Made by a program: the position numbers and the translations under genes
Part shown: piece by piece, positions 7,384-13,964 of the stretch
Numbering within the stretch: the first letter of the stretch is position 1
Layout of the letters: each line of letters begins with the position of its first letter
Source: DASSUC01 sp035649895
Lineage (GTDB): Bacteria; Actinomycetota; Actinomycetes; Mycobacteriales; Micromonosporaceae
DNA length: 17,747 nt
NCBI GenBank assembly: GCA_035649895.1
Contig: DASRIS010000015.1
Location: 1 to 17,747 of the forward strand
Direction of reading: 5' to 3'
Notes under the pieces: generated by a model
Told to the model about the DNA's origin: nothing
The model's database searches: none
The model's input: only the letters and a program-made list of their open reading frames with translations

Positions 7384-9345
7384 TCATTCGACGTAGTCCG
7401 GCCGCGCTACCACCACGACCGGCTCGGGTCCGACCCCGGCCTCGTACGGCCGCGGCGAGTCGGCCACCGCGAACTGCGTGCGGTAAAGCTCGGCGTAGAG
7501 CCCGCCGGTCGCCACCAGCTGCTCGTGCGTGCCGCGCTCGACGATCCGCCCGCCGTCGAGCACGAGGATCTGGTCGGCGTCGCGCACGGTCGACAGCCGG
7601 TGCGCGATCACCAGCGCGGTCCGGCCGGCCAGCGCCTCGGCCAGCGCCCGCTGCACCGCCGCCTCGCTCTCGGAGTCGAGGTGGGCGGTGGCCTCGTCGA
7701 GCACCACGATGGACGGGGCCTTGAGCAGCAGCCGGGCGATGGCTATGCGCTGCTTCTCCCCGCCGGAGAAGCGGTAGCCGCGCTCGCCGACCACAGTGGA
7801 CAGGCCGTCGGGCAGCGACCGGACCAGGTCGCCGACCTGCGCCCGGTGCAGCGCGGTCCACAGCTCCTCGTCGGTGGCGTCCGGCTTGGCGTAGCGCAGG
7901 TTCTCGCCGATCGTCTCGTGGAACAGGTGCGCGTCCTGGGTGACCACGCCGATGGTGTCGCGCAGCGAGGCGAGGGTCGCGTCGCGCACGTCCACCCCAC
8001 CCACGGCGACGGAGCCCAGCGTCGCGTCGTACACCCGGGTGAGCAGCATCGCGGTGGTGGACTTGCCGGCGCCGGACGGGCCGACCAGCGCCACCATCTG
8101 GCCGGGCTCGACGGTGAACGACACGCCCCGCAGCACCGCGTCCCCGGCGGTGCGGTCCAGCGCCGCCACGTCCTCCAGCGAGGCCAGCGAGACGTCTGAC
8201 GCGGCGGGGTAGCGGAAGTGCACGTCGCGGAACTCCACCCGGGCGGAGCCGCGCGGCACCGGCACCGCGTCGGGCCGCTGCGCGATCGACGGCGGCAGGT
8301 CGAGCACCTCGAACACCCGCTCGAACGAGACCAGGGCGCTCATGATGTTCACCCGGACGTTGGACAGCGCGGTGATCGGGCCGTAGAGCCGGGTCAGCAG
8401 CAGCGCGAGGGTGACCACGGTGCCCGCACTGACCGTGCCCGCCACCGCGAGCCACCCGCCCAGGCCGTAGGTGAGCGCCTGGGCCAGCGACGCGACGAGC
8501 ATCATCGCGACGAAGAAGGTGGTGCTGTACATCGCCTGCTGCACGCCGATGTCGCGGACCCGCCGGGCCCGGTCGGCGAAGCGCGCCGCCTCGGCCTCGG
8601 GCTGGCCGAACAGCTTGACCAGCAGCGCGCCGGCCACCCCGAAGCGCTCGGTCATCGTGGTGTTCATCTGCGCGTCGAGCTGGTACGACTCGCGGGTGAT
8701 GTCGGCCAGCCGGCGGCCGACCCAGCGCGCCGGCAGCAGGAACGCCGGCACGAGCAGCAGCGACAGCAGGGTCACCTGCCAGGACAGGGAGAACATGACG
8801 CCGGCGGTGAGGACCAGGGCGATGATGTTGCCGACGGTGCCGGACAGGGTCGAGGTGAACGCCTGCTGCGCGCCGAGCACGTCGTTGTTGAGCCGGCTGA
8901 CCAGCGCCCCGGTCTGGGTGCGGGTGAAGAACTGCAGCGGCATCCGCTGCACGTGGTCGTAGACCCGGGTGCGCAGGTCGAGGATGATGCCCTCGCCGAT
9001 ACGCGCCGAGTACCACCGCTGGACCAGGGACAGCCCGGCCTCGAGCACCGCCAGCGCGGCGATGAGCAGCGCGATGCGGACCACCGTCTCCGCCGCCTTG
9101 GGCCCGCCGCGGGTGATCGCGTTGACCACGTTGCCGGCGAGCACCGGGGTGGCCACCGCGATGACGGAGGAGAGCACCACCATGAGAAGGAAGACCAGGA
9201 TGTCCCGCCGGTACGGCCGGGCGAAGGCCAGCACCCGCCACGCCGTCTCGCGGCTCGCCCGGCGGGTGCCCAGCTCACCCTCGCGCCGCAGGGCGCGCAG
9301 CATGCCCCAGCCGCCGCCGGCTATCGGTCCCATCGGGTGCCCCAC
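7384..9345 (-). CDS. ABC exporter half-transporter (fused membrane and ATPase domains)
   Basis: A 653-aa type IV (MsbA/MDR-like) exporter. The N-terminal half has an ABC transmembrane domain with about six membrane segments, such as ILVFLLMVVLSSVIAVATPV and VGNIIALVLTAGVMFSL. The C-terminal half is an ATPase with Walker A (GPSGAGKST), Q-loop (VVTQDAHLF), signature (FSGGEKQR), Walker B plus D-loop (VVLDEATAHLD) and H-loop (IAHRLST). It should work as a homo- or heterodimer in the membrane; the substrate is unknown and no partner half-transporter is adjacent. I chose GTG 9345 because GGAGGT (9356-9351) lies 5 nt upstream; ATG 9333 is the alternative. The frame stays open to GTG 9555 through a tandem repeat, which I judge to be untranslated leader. 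Confidence 0.93.
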   Translation of the reverse strand: MGHPMGPIAGGGWGMLRALRREGELGTRRASRETAWRVLAFARPYRRDILVFLLMVVLSSVIAVATPVLAGNVVNAITRGGPKAAETVVRIALLIAALAVLEAGLSLVQRWYSARIGEGIILDLRTRVYDHVQRMPLQFFTRTQTGALVSRLNNDVLGAQQAFTSTLSGTVGNIIALVLTAGVMFSLSWQVTLLSLLLVPAFLLPARWVGRRLADITRESYQLDAQMNTTMTERFGVAGALLVKLFGQPEAEAARFADRARRVRDIGVQQAMYSTTFFVAMMLVASLAQALTYGLGGWLAVAGTVSAGTVVTLALLLTRLYGPITALSNVRVNIMSALVSFERVFEVLDLPPSIAQRPDAVPVPRGSARVEFRDVHFRYPAASDVSLASLEDVAALDRTAGDAVLRGVSFTVEPGQMVALVGPSGAGKSTTAMLLTRVYDATLGSVAVGGVDVRDATLASLRDTIGVVTQDAHLFHETIGENLRYAKPDATDEELWTALHRAQVGDLVRSLPDGLSTVVGERGYRFSGGEKQRIAIARLLLKAPSIVVLDEATAHLDSESEAAVQRALAEALAGRTALVIAHRLSTVRDADQILVLDGGRIVERGTHEQLVATGGLYAELYRTQFAVADSPRPYEAGVGPEPVVVVARPDYVE

Positions 9346-9350
9346 CCGCC

Positions 9351-9356
9351 ACCTCC
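9351..9356 (-). promoter_or_regulatory. Strong Shine-Dalgarno deciding the ABC exporter start
   Basis: GGAGGT on the minus strand lies 5 nt before GTG 9345 but 17 nt before ATG 9333, favouring the GTG. It is one of the few strong ribosome-binding sites in the window. Confidence 0.6.
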
Positions 9357-9444
9357 GCGTCGCTCCGGTCGGGTCACAGTCTTCCCGACCGGTACGACAA
9401 CATGCGCGGTGACCCGATTCCCGGCCGGTCCTTACCGGCACTTC

Positions 9445-9557
9445 GCTGGAAGCGAACAGGGACTCAGTGCTGGAAGCGAACACCGGCTCAGCGCTGGAAG
9501 CGAACACAGGCTCAGTGCTGGAAGCGAACACGGGTTCAGTGCTGGAAGCGAACACCG
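9445..9557. repeat. 24-bp minisatellite, about 4.7 copies, upstream of the ABC exporter
   Basis: Units begin at 9445, 9469, 9493, 9517 and 9541 (last one partial), each starting GCTGGAAGCGAACA and ending in a variable CTCAGT-like part. Because 24 is divisible by three, both strands stay open through it: the plus strand reads LEANTGSV repeats and the minus strand FASSTEPV repeats. It lies in the 223-bp gap between the enoyl-CoA hydratase stop (9569) and the exporter start. There are no unique spacers, so it is not a CRISPR array. Confidence 0.9.
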
Positions 9558-9568
9558 GGCGGACCGGG

Positions 9569-10384
9569 TCACTCGCCGGCTCCGGCCAGGTCCCGGATCC
9601 GGCGTACCTGGGCAGCCCGCTCGGCGGCCTCCTGCTCGGCGTACGAGCGGGCGGCGGCGCCGGCCAGCAGCGCCTTGATCTCCACCACCGCGTCCCGGGC
9701 GCCGGCCAGCACGGCCGCGACCAGGTCGGCGACTGCGCCGTCCAGGTCAGCGGCGGGCACGACGAGGTTGGCGAGCCCGACCCGCTCGGCCTCGGCCGCG
9801 GACACCCGCCGCCCGGTCACGCAGATCTCCAGCGCCCGGGCGTAGCCGACCAGCTCAACCAGCCGCTTTGTCCCACCCAGGTCCGGCACCAGGCCGAGCG
9901 ACACCTCAGCCATCGCCAGCTGCGCGTCCTCGGCCAGCACCCGCAGGTCGCAGGCGAGCGCGAGCTGGAACCCGGCCCCGATGGCGTGCCCCTGCACCGC
10001 GGCGATGGTGAGCAGGTCGGGGCGGCGCAGCCAGGAGAACGCCTCCTGGAACCCGGCGATGCGCCGGGCCGCCTCCTCCTCGGGCAGCGCCGAGAGCTCG
10101 GCGAACGAGCGCTGGGCCAGCGAGAGGTCGAGCCCGGCCGAGAACGCCCGGCCGAGACCCCGCATGACCACGACCCGGACGTCGCCCGGCAGGTCCCGGC
10201 CGATCCGGCGCAGGACCGACCACATGGCCGGCGTCTGGGCGTTGAGCACGGCGGGCCGGCACAACGTCACCGTCGCCACCGGCCCTTCCCGCTCCATGCG
10301 GGCCCCGTCCTGGTCACCGCCCTGGGGTGGCGGTGCCCCCGATGCCTCCCCTTCCGGGGCGGGGGTGGGGTCGGGGAGCGTCAC
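9569..10384 (-). CDS. Enoyl-CoA hydratase/isomerase (crotonase) family protein
   Basis: A 271-aa crotonase-fold protein. The oxyanion-hole segments are GRAFSAGLDL and HAIGAGFQLALACDL, followed by AMAEVSLGLVPDLGGTKRL. Of the two glutamates used by classic enoyl-CoA hydratases, the second is present (Glu160) but the first is Gln140 (GAGFQ), 20 residues before it. The protein may therefore be an isomerase or another crotonase rather than a full hydratase. GTG 10384 overlaps the HTH gene stop codon by four bases (GTGA, 10384-10381), implying translational coupling; this adds a Pro/Gly-rich 29-residue N-terminus ahead of Met30, the alternative start at 10297. An orthologue may be M. tuberculosis EchA12 (Rv1472), from memory of gene order. 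Confidence 0.9.
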   Translation of the reverse strand: MTLPDPTPAPEGEASGAPPPQGGDQDGARMEREGPVATVTLCRPAVLNAQTPAMWSVLRRIGRDLPGDVRVVVMRGLGRAFSAGLDLSLAQRSFAELSALPEEEAARRIAGFQEAFSWLRRPDLLTIAAVQGHAIGAGFQLALACDLRVLAEDAQLAMAEVSLGLVPDLGGTKRLVELVGYARALEICVTGRRVSAAEAERVGLANLVVPAADLDGAVADLVAAVLAGARDAVVEIKALLAGAAARSYAEQEAAERAAQVRRIRDLAGAGE

Positions 10385-10608
10385 CCCTTCTTGCGACGCC
10401 GGGCGCCGCCACGCTGGCGCAGCTGCACGCCGGACTCGGTCAGCACCCGGTGGACGAACCCGTACGAGCGCCCCGTGGAGGCGGCGAGGGCACGGATGCT
10501 CTCTCCGGAGGTGTACCGCTTGACGAGGTCCTTGGCGAGCGTCTGCCGCTCGGCCCCGACGATCCGGCGACCCTTTTCAGTGCTGGCGGTGGTGCCGGTG
10601 GCTGCCAT
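10381..10608 (-). CDS. Small basic helix-turn-helix protein
   Basis: A 75-aa protein with one HTH: SGESIRALAASTGRSYGFVHRVLTESG (about residues 34-60) reads as helix, turn and recognition helix. A very basic Arg/Lys-rich tail (RQRGGARRRKKG) follows. The sequence resembles a family of 65-75-residue HTH proteins widespread in actinobacteria; by gene order it may match M. tuberculosis Rv1473A. It probably binds DNA as a local regulator or nucleoid-type protein; targets are unknown. ATG 10608 has GAGGG about 8 nt upstream. The stop overlaps the start of the enoyl-CoA hydratase gene (GTGA), so the two are co-translated. Its likely promoter sits inside an inverted repeat, suggesting autorepression. 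Confidence 0.88.
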   Translation of the reverse strand: MAATGTTASTEKGRRIVGAERQTLAKDLVKRYTSGESIRALAASTGRSYGFVHRVLTESGVQLRQRGGARRRKKG

Positions 10609-10645
10609 GTTGAATCCCTCACGTCCCAGACGGTGCGTTCCTAAC

Positions 10646-10668
10646 GCGGTCTTACTCTATTAGACCGC
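10646..10668 (-). promoter_or_regulatory. Inverted-repeat operator enclosing the HTH gene -10 box
   Basis: GCGGTCT (10646-10652) and AGACCGC (10662-10668) are perfect 7-bp arms around 9 bp. On the minus strand the centre contains TAGAGT (10659-10654), a good TANNNT -10 box for the HTH gene, about 45 bp before its ATG. A dimer bound to the arms would cover the promoter. The surrounding 10609-10751 gap is the most AT-rich stretch I noticed in the window. Confidence 0.55.
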
Positions 10669-10737
10669 CTCCGACGATCATGCGCTAGATATCGACCGAA
10701 AGCCAACTCACGTGTACGTCTTTTGTCGGCTACCCGA

Positions 10738-10743
10738 TACCGT
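10738..10743 (+). promoter_or_regulatory. Candidate -10 box of the membrane-protein gene
   Basis: TACCGT lies 8 nt before ATG 10752. The transcript would have little or no leader. No convincing -35 box is visible. Confidence 0.35.
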
Positions 10744-10751
10744 GTTGCGCC

Positions 10752-12074
10752 ATGACGACCCTGGACCTGCGCGAGGCTGTTCACCGCGCCCGGGTCGACC
10801 TTCTGAGGTGGGCTTTTGTCGTCGCGGCCGGGTTGGTACTGACGTTTTCCGCGGTCCGAAGCGGGGCCCGACTCGCAACCACCGGCGCCCCGTTCCTGGG
10901 GCACTACCACATTGAGGCCGGTCTCTGTACCTTCATGGCTGTGGCGTTCGCCACGGCCATCCTTGTCGTTGGCGCACGGGGCTGGTTCGACCGGGCGCCC
11001 TGGCACGTGGTCCTGTTGTCCGGGTACGCCGCCGCGCTCGGCTGGACATTGTCCCTGGCACTCGGGGACGGCCTGGACGGGCTGACCCGGGCGCTACGGC
11101 CCGCCGACTCCTACCTCGGCGACATCGCCGACGTCGGCGGCGACCCCCTAGGCTACCTCGCCTCGTTCACCAGCAGGACCGCGGAGCAGTCGGAGGCCAC
11201 CCGAGGGCACCCGCCCGGCCCGGTACTGCTGCTGTGGGCGCTGCACCGGGCCGGGATCACCGGCCACCTGTCCCTGGGACTGCTGGTCACCGCGGTCGGC
11301 GCGGTCGCCGTACCGCTGGTGCTCTCGGCCGTACGGGGTGTCTGTGGCGAGCCGGCCGCGCGGCGCTACCTGCCGGTGCTCGTCCTGGCCCCGTACGCGA
11401 TATGGGTTGCGGTGAGCCTGGACGCGGTGGTCGCGGCACTGGGCGCCGCGATGGTGCTCGCGGGCGTACGGGCCAGCGACAGCTCCCGTTCCGGGGCCGG
11501 CGCCGCCGCCTGGGCCGTGCTGTGCGGCGCGCTGCTCGGCCTCACCGCGCTGCTGTCCTACGCCGCACCCTGGCTGGGCCTGTCGGTGCTGTGCCTCTAC
11601 TTCGCCCGCCGGCGCCCGTTCCTGAACCTCGCCACCGCCCTCGGCGCGCTGGTGCCGGTCCTCGGTGCGGACCTGGCCGGCTTCGGCTGGGTGGAGGGCC
11701 TGCTGGCCGCCCACGCCGACCACGCCAGCCGGGTGGGCCCGCACCGTTCGGCGCTGTGGTGGAGCGCGCTCAGCCTGGTCGTGCTGCTGCTGGCCGCCGG
11801 GCCGCCGCTGCTGGCCAGCCTGCGCAAGCTGCGCAACACCCCCGGCTGGCCGTTCCTGGTGGGCGCCGGCGCCGCGGTGGTGTTCGCGCTGGCCGCCGGC
11901 TACGCCAGGGGCGGCGTCGAGCACGCCTGGCTGCCGTTCTTCCCCTGGCTGACGGTTGCCGCGGTCGCCCCCGAGCGCCAGGGCGGCCCGCCCCCACCGG
12001 CACCGCTGCTGCTGGCGGCGGTGGGCGCGGCCACCGCAGTCGCGCTGGAGGCGGTGCTGACCACCCCCTGGTGA
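10752..12074 (+). CDS. Polytopic membrane protein, GT-C glycosyltransferase-like
   Basis: A 440-aa integral membrane protein with roughly 10-11 hydrophobic segments, for example AFVVAAGLVLTFSAV (21-35), FMAVAFATAILVV (61-73) and LSLVVLLLAAGPPLLASL. A non-membrane stretch after about residue 108 contains YLGDIADVGGDPLGYL, then GHPPGPVLLLWALHRAG (152-168). An HPP motif before a transmembrane helix is common in GT-C glycosyltransferases such as ArnT/PMT/GT39-like enzymes that use polyprenyl-phosphate sugars. On this basis I suggest a cell-envelope glycosyltransferase, but no catalytic residue is certain and the function is unproven. The gene is divergent from the HTH gene and convergent with the ABC-F gene. 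Confidence 0.82.
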   Translation: MTTLDLREAVHRARVDLLRWAFVVAAGLVLTFSAVRSGARLATTGAPFLGHYHIEAGLCTFMAVAFATAILVVGARGWFDRAPWHVVLLSGYAAALGWTLSLALGDGLDGLTRALRPADSYLGDIADVGGDPLGYLASFTSRTAEQSEATRGHPPGPVLLLWALHRAGITGHLSLGLLVTAVGAVAVPLVLSAVRGVCGEPAARRYLPVLVLAPYAIWVAVSLDAVVAALGAAMVLAGVRASDSSRSGAGAAAWAVLCGALLGLTALLSYAAPWLGLSVLCLYFARRRPFLNLATALGALVPVLGADLAGFGWVEGLLAAHADHASRVGPHRSALWWSALSLVVLLLAAGPPLLASLRKLRNTPGWPFLVGAGAAVVFALAAGYARGGVEHAWLPFFPWLTVAAVAPERQGGPPPPAPLLLAAVGAATAVALEAVLTTPW

Positions 12075-12114
12075 CCGCACCGGCTCGCCCGCGTGGGCTG
12101 CTCGAAGCCGCCAC

Positions 12115-12146
12115 AACCAGGCAGCCACAGCGTGCCGCTGCTGGTT
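12115..12146. terminator. Hairpin between convergent membrane-protein and ABC-F genes
   Basis: AACCAG-G-CAGC (12115-12125) pairs with GCTGCTGGTT (12137-12146) with a single bulged G, giving a 10-bp stem and an 11-nt loop. It touches the ABC-F stop codon (TAA, 12147-12145). Confidence 0.45.
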
Positions 12147-13755
12147 ACGCCAGCTCCACCAGCTCGAGCAGGTCGTCGCTCCAGATGTCCTCGACCCCGT
12201 CCGGCAGCAGGATCGCCCGGTCCGGCTTGAGCGCCTGCACCGCGCCCGGGTCGTGGGTGACCAGCACGATGGCGCCGGGGAACCGGGCGATCGCGTCGAG
12301 CACCTGCTCCCGGCTGGCCGGGTCCAGGTTGTTCGTCGGCTCGTCCAGCAGGAGGACGTTGGCGCCGGAGCAGACCAGCGTCGCCAGCGCGAGCCGGGTC
12401 TTCTCGCCGCCGGAGAGCACCCCGGCCGGCTTGTCGACGTCGTCCCCGGAGAACAGGAACGCCCCGAGGATCTTGCGCAGCTCGCCGTCGGTCTGCTCCG
12501 GCGCGGCCGAGCGCATGTGCGCAAGCACCGTACGGGCCACGTCGAGCTGCTCGTGCTCCTGGGCGTAGTAGCCCATCCGCAGCCCGTGCCCAGGCAGCAC
12601 CTCGCCGGTGTCCGGGGCGAGCTGCCCGGCGAGGATGCGCAGCAGGGTGGTCTTGCCCGCGCCGTTGAGCCCGAGGATGGCCACCCGGGAGCCGCGGTCC
12701 ACGGCCACGTCGACGTCGCAGAAGACCTCCAGCGAGCCGTACGACTTGGACAGGGCGCGGGCGGACAGCGGGGTCCGGCCGCACGGCGCCGGCGAGGGCA
12801 GGCGCACCTTGGCCACCTTGTCGCCGGCCCGCACCTCGTCCAGGCCGGTGAGCAGCCGCTCGGCCCGGCGGGCCATGTTCTGCGCGGCAACGGCCTTGGT
12901 CGCCTTGGCGCGCATCTTGTCCGCCTGCGCCATCAGCGCGCCGGCCTTCTTCTCCGCGTTGGCCCGCTCGCGCCGCCGCCGCCGCTCGTCGGTCTCCCGC
13001 TGCTCGAGGTACGCGCGCCAGCCGACGTTGTAGGTGTCCATCGTGGACCGGTTGGCGTCCAGGAACCACACCTTGTTGACGACGGACTCCAGCAGCGCCG
13101 CGTCGTGCGACACCACCACCAGACCGCCCTTGTGCCCGGCGAGGAAGCCGCGTAGCCAGGTGACCGAGTCGGCATCGAGGTGGTTCGTGGGCTCGTCCAG
13201 CAGCAGGGTGCCGCCGCCGGCCTCGGTGGCGTCGCGGAAGAGGATCCGGGCCAGCTCGACCCGGCGGCGCTGCCCGCCGGAGAGGGTGCCCAGCTGCTGG
13301 CCGAGCACCCGGTCGGGCAGGCCGAGGTTGGCGCAGATGCGGGCCGCCTCGGCCTCGGCGGCGTACCCACCGAGGCTGGCGAAGCGGTCCTCGAGCGTGC
13401 CGTAGCGGCGCAGCAGCCCGTCGCCGCGCGCGCCCGCGGTGGCCAGCTCGGCCTCCACGGCCTTCAGGTCCGCCAGCAGCGTGTCCAGGCCCCGCGCGGA
13501 GAGCACCCGGTCCCGGGCGGTCATCTCCAGGTCGCCGGTACGGGGGTCCTGCGGCAGGTAGCCGACCGCCCCGCGCCGCTCGACGCGCCCGGCGAACGGC
13601 AGGCTCTCCCCGGCCAGCGCCTTGAGCGCCGTGGTCTTGCCGGCGCCGTTGCGCCCGACCAGGCCGATCCGGTCGCCGGGCTGCACCCGCAGGGTCGTGC
13701 TGGCGAGCAGGATGCGCGCGCCAGCACGCAGCTCCAGGCCGGTTGCACTGATCAT
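12145..13755 (-). CDS. ABC-F family ATPase (ribosome-associated; Rv1473-like)
   Basis: A 536-aa soluble protein with two ABC ATPase domains and no membrane segments, the hallmark of ABC-F. Domain 1 has Walker A GRNGAGKT (34-41), signature LSGGQ (158-162) and Walker B LLLDEPTNHLD (184-194). Domain 2 has GLNGAGKT (362-369), LSGGE (448-452) and LLLDEPTNNLD (468-478). The highly charged linker (about 245-310, rich in Arg/Lys/Glu) corresponds to the P-site tRNA-interaction motif. ABC-F proteins bind the ribosomal E site and either regulate translation or protect it from antibiotics. By gene order the closest match may be M. tuberculosis Rv1473. The ATG at 13755 has only a weak ribosome-binding site and is preceded by a leader of about 104 nt with a short ORF and a stem-loop. 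Confidence 0.93.
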   Translation of the reverse strand: MISATGLELRAGARILLASTTLRVQPGDRIGLVGRNGAGKTTALKALAGESLPFAGRVERRGAVGYLPQDPRTGDLEMTARDRVLSARGLDTLLADLKAVEAELATAGARGDGLLRRYGTLEDRFASLGGYAAEAEAARICANLGLPDRVLGQQLGTLSGGQRRRVELARILFRDATEAGGGTLLLDEPTNHLDADSVTWLRGFLAGHKGGLVVVSHDAALLESVVNKVWFLDANRSTMDTYNVGWRAYLEQRETDERRRRRERANAEKKAGALMAQADKMRAKATKAVAAQNMARRAERLLTGLDEVRAGDKVAKVRLPSPAPCGRTPLSARALSKSYGSLEVFCDVDVAVDRGSRVAILGLNGAGKTTLLRILAGQLAPDTGEVLPGHGLRMGYYAQEHEQLDVARTVLAHMRSAAPEQTDGELRKILGAFLFSGDDVDKPAGVLSGGEKTRLALATLVCSGANVLLLDEPTNNLDPASREQVLDAIARFPGAIVLVTHDPGAVQALKPDRAILLPDGVEDIWSDDLLELVELA

Positions 13756-13800
13756 GACGGAGGCTCGCTCTCTGCGGGAGGGCTGTCAGGGCATGCGTCT

Positions 13801-13830
13801 GCACCGGCCGGCGTCACGTCCGGTCGGTGC
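13801..13830 (-). promoter_or_regulatory. Stem-loop in the ABC-F 5' leader (candidate attenuator)
   Basis: On the minus strand GCACCGACCGG and CCGGCCGGTGC form an 11-bp stem with one mismatch and an 8-nt loop (ACGTGACG). It begins 8 nt after the stop of the leader ORF and ends 45 nt before the ABC-F ATG. No T-tract follows, so if it terminates it does so in the actinobacterial way, or it acts on translation. Confidence 0.5.
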
Positions 13831-13838
13831 GGGGCAGG

Positions 13839-13859
13839 TCAGCCTTCGCAGCGCAGCAC
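13839..13859 (-). CDS. Putative leaderless upstream ORF of ABC-F (MLRCEG)
   Basis: A six-codon ORF, GTG CTG CGC TGC GAA GGC then TGA, whose GTG lies 7 nt after a good -10 box (TAGAAT). It would be translated from the very 5' end of the mRNA. It precedes a strong stem-loop and the ABC-F start 83 nt after its stop. Leader peptides are known to control antibiotic-resistance ABC-F genes in other bacteria, and Cys-containing leaderless ORFs are known in mycobacteria. Translation here is unproven; such a short ORF can arise by chance. Confidence 0.4.
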   Translation of the reverse strand: MLRCEG

Positions 13860-13866
13860 GGCGACG

Positions 13867-13895
13867 ATTCTACCGGGTGCCCGGCGCACCGTCAC
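13867..13895 (-). promoter_or_regulatory. ABC-F gene promoter (-35 GTGACG, 17 nt, -10 TAGAAT)
   Basis: TAGAAT (13872-13867) is close to the sigma-70-type -10 consensus. GTGACG (13895-13890) matches TTGACA at four of six positions with an ideal 17-nt spacer. The predicted start of transcription falls at or next to GTG 13859. This is the best two-part promoter I found in the window. Confidence 0.55.
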
Positions 13896-13964
13896 CGGAT
13901 TACCGATCGGGTGCTCCGGGTACCAAACCCCACTGTCAGGTACGGACCGGCGATCGAGGGTGTC

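Noticed and set aside
9346..9555. ABC exporter starting at GTG 9555 with FASSTEPV repeats
   Set aside because: The part between the repeats and the exporter is Cys/Arg-rich and non-coding in character, and GTG 9345 has a strong ribosome-binding site. Kept only as an alternative in the findings.
9445..9557. CRISPR array
   Set aside because: The 24-bp units abut directly with no unique spacers, and no cas genes are present.
9467..10663. 398-codon plus-strand frame across the enoyl-CoA hydratase region
   Set aside because: Antisense shadow of the crotonase and HTH genes; only the LEANTGSV repeat stands out, and that comes from the minisatellite.
10641..11006. 121-codon minus-strand frame upstream of the HTH gene
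   Set aside because: It overlaps the membrane-protein gene antisense and the promoter region, with no ribosome-binding site or recognisable sequence.
11148..12890. 580-codon minus-strand frame in the ABC-F and membrane-protein region
   Set aside because: Out of frame with the ABC-F protein; Ser/Arg/Pro-rich shadow translation.
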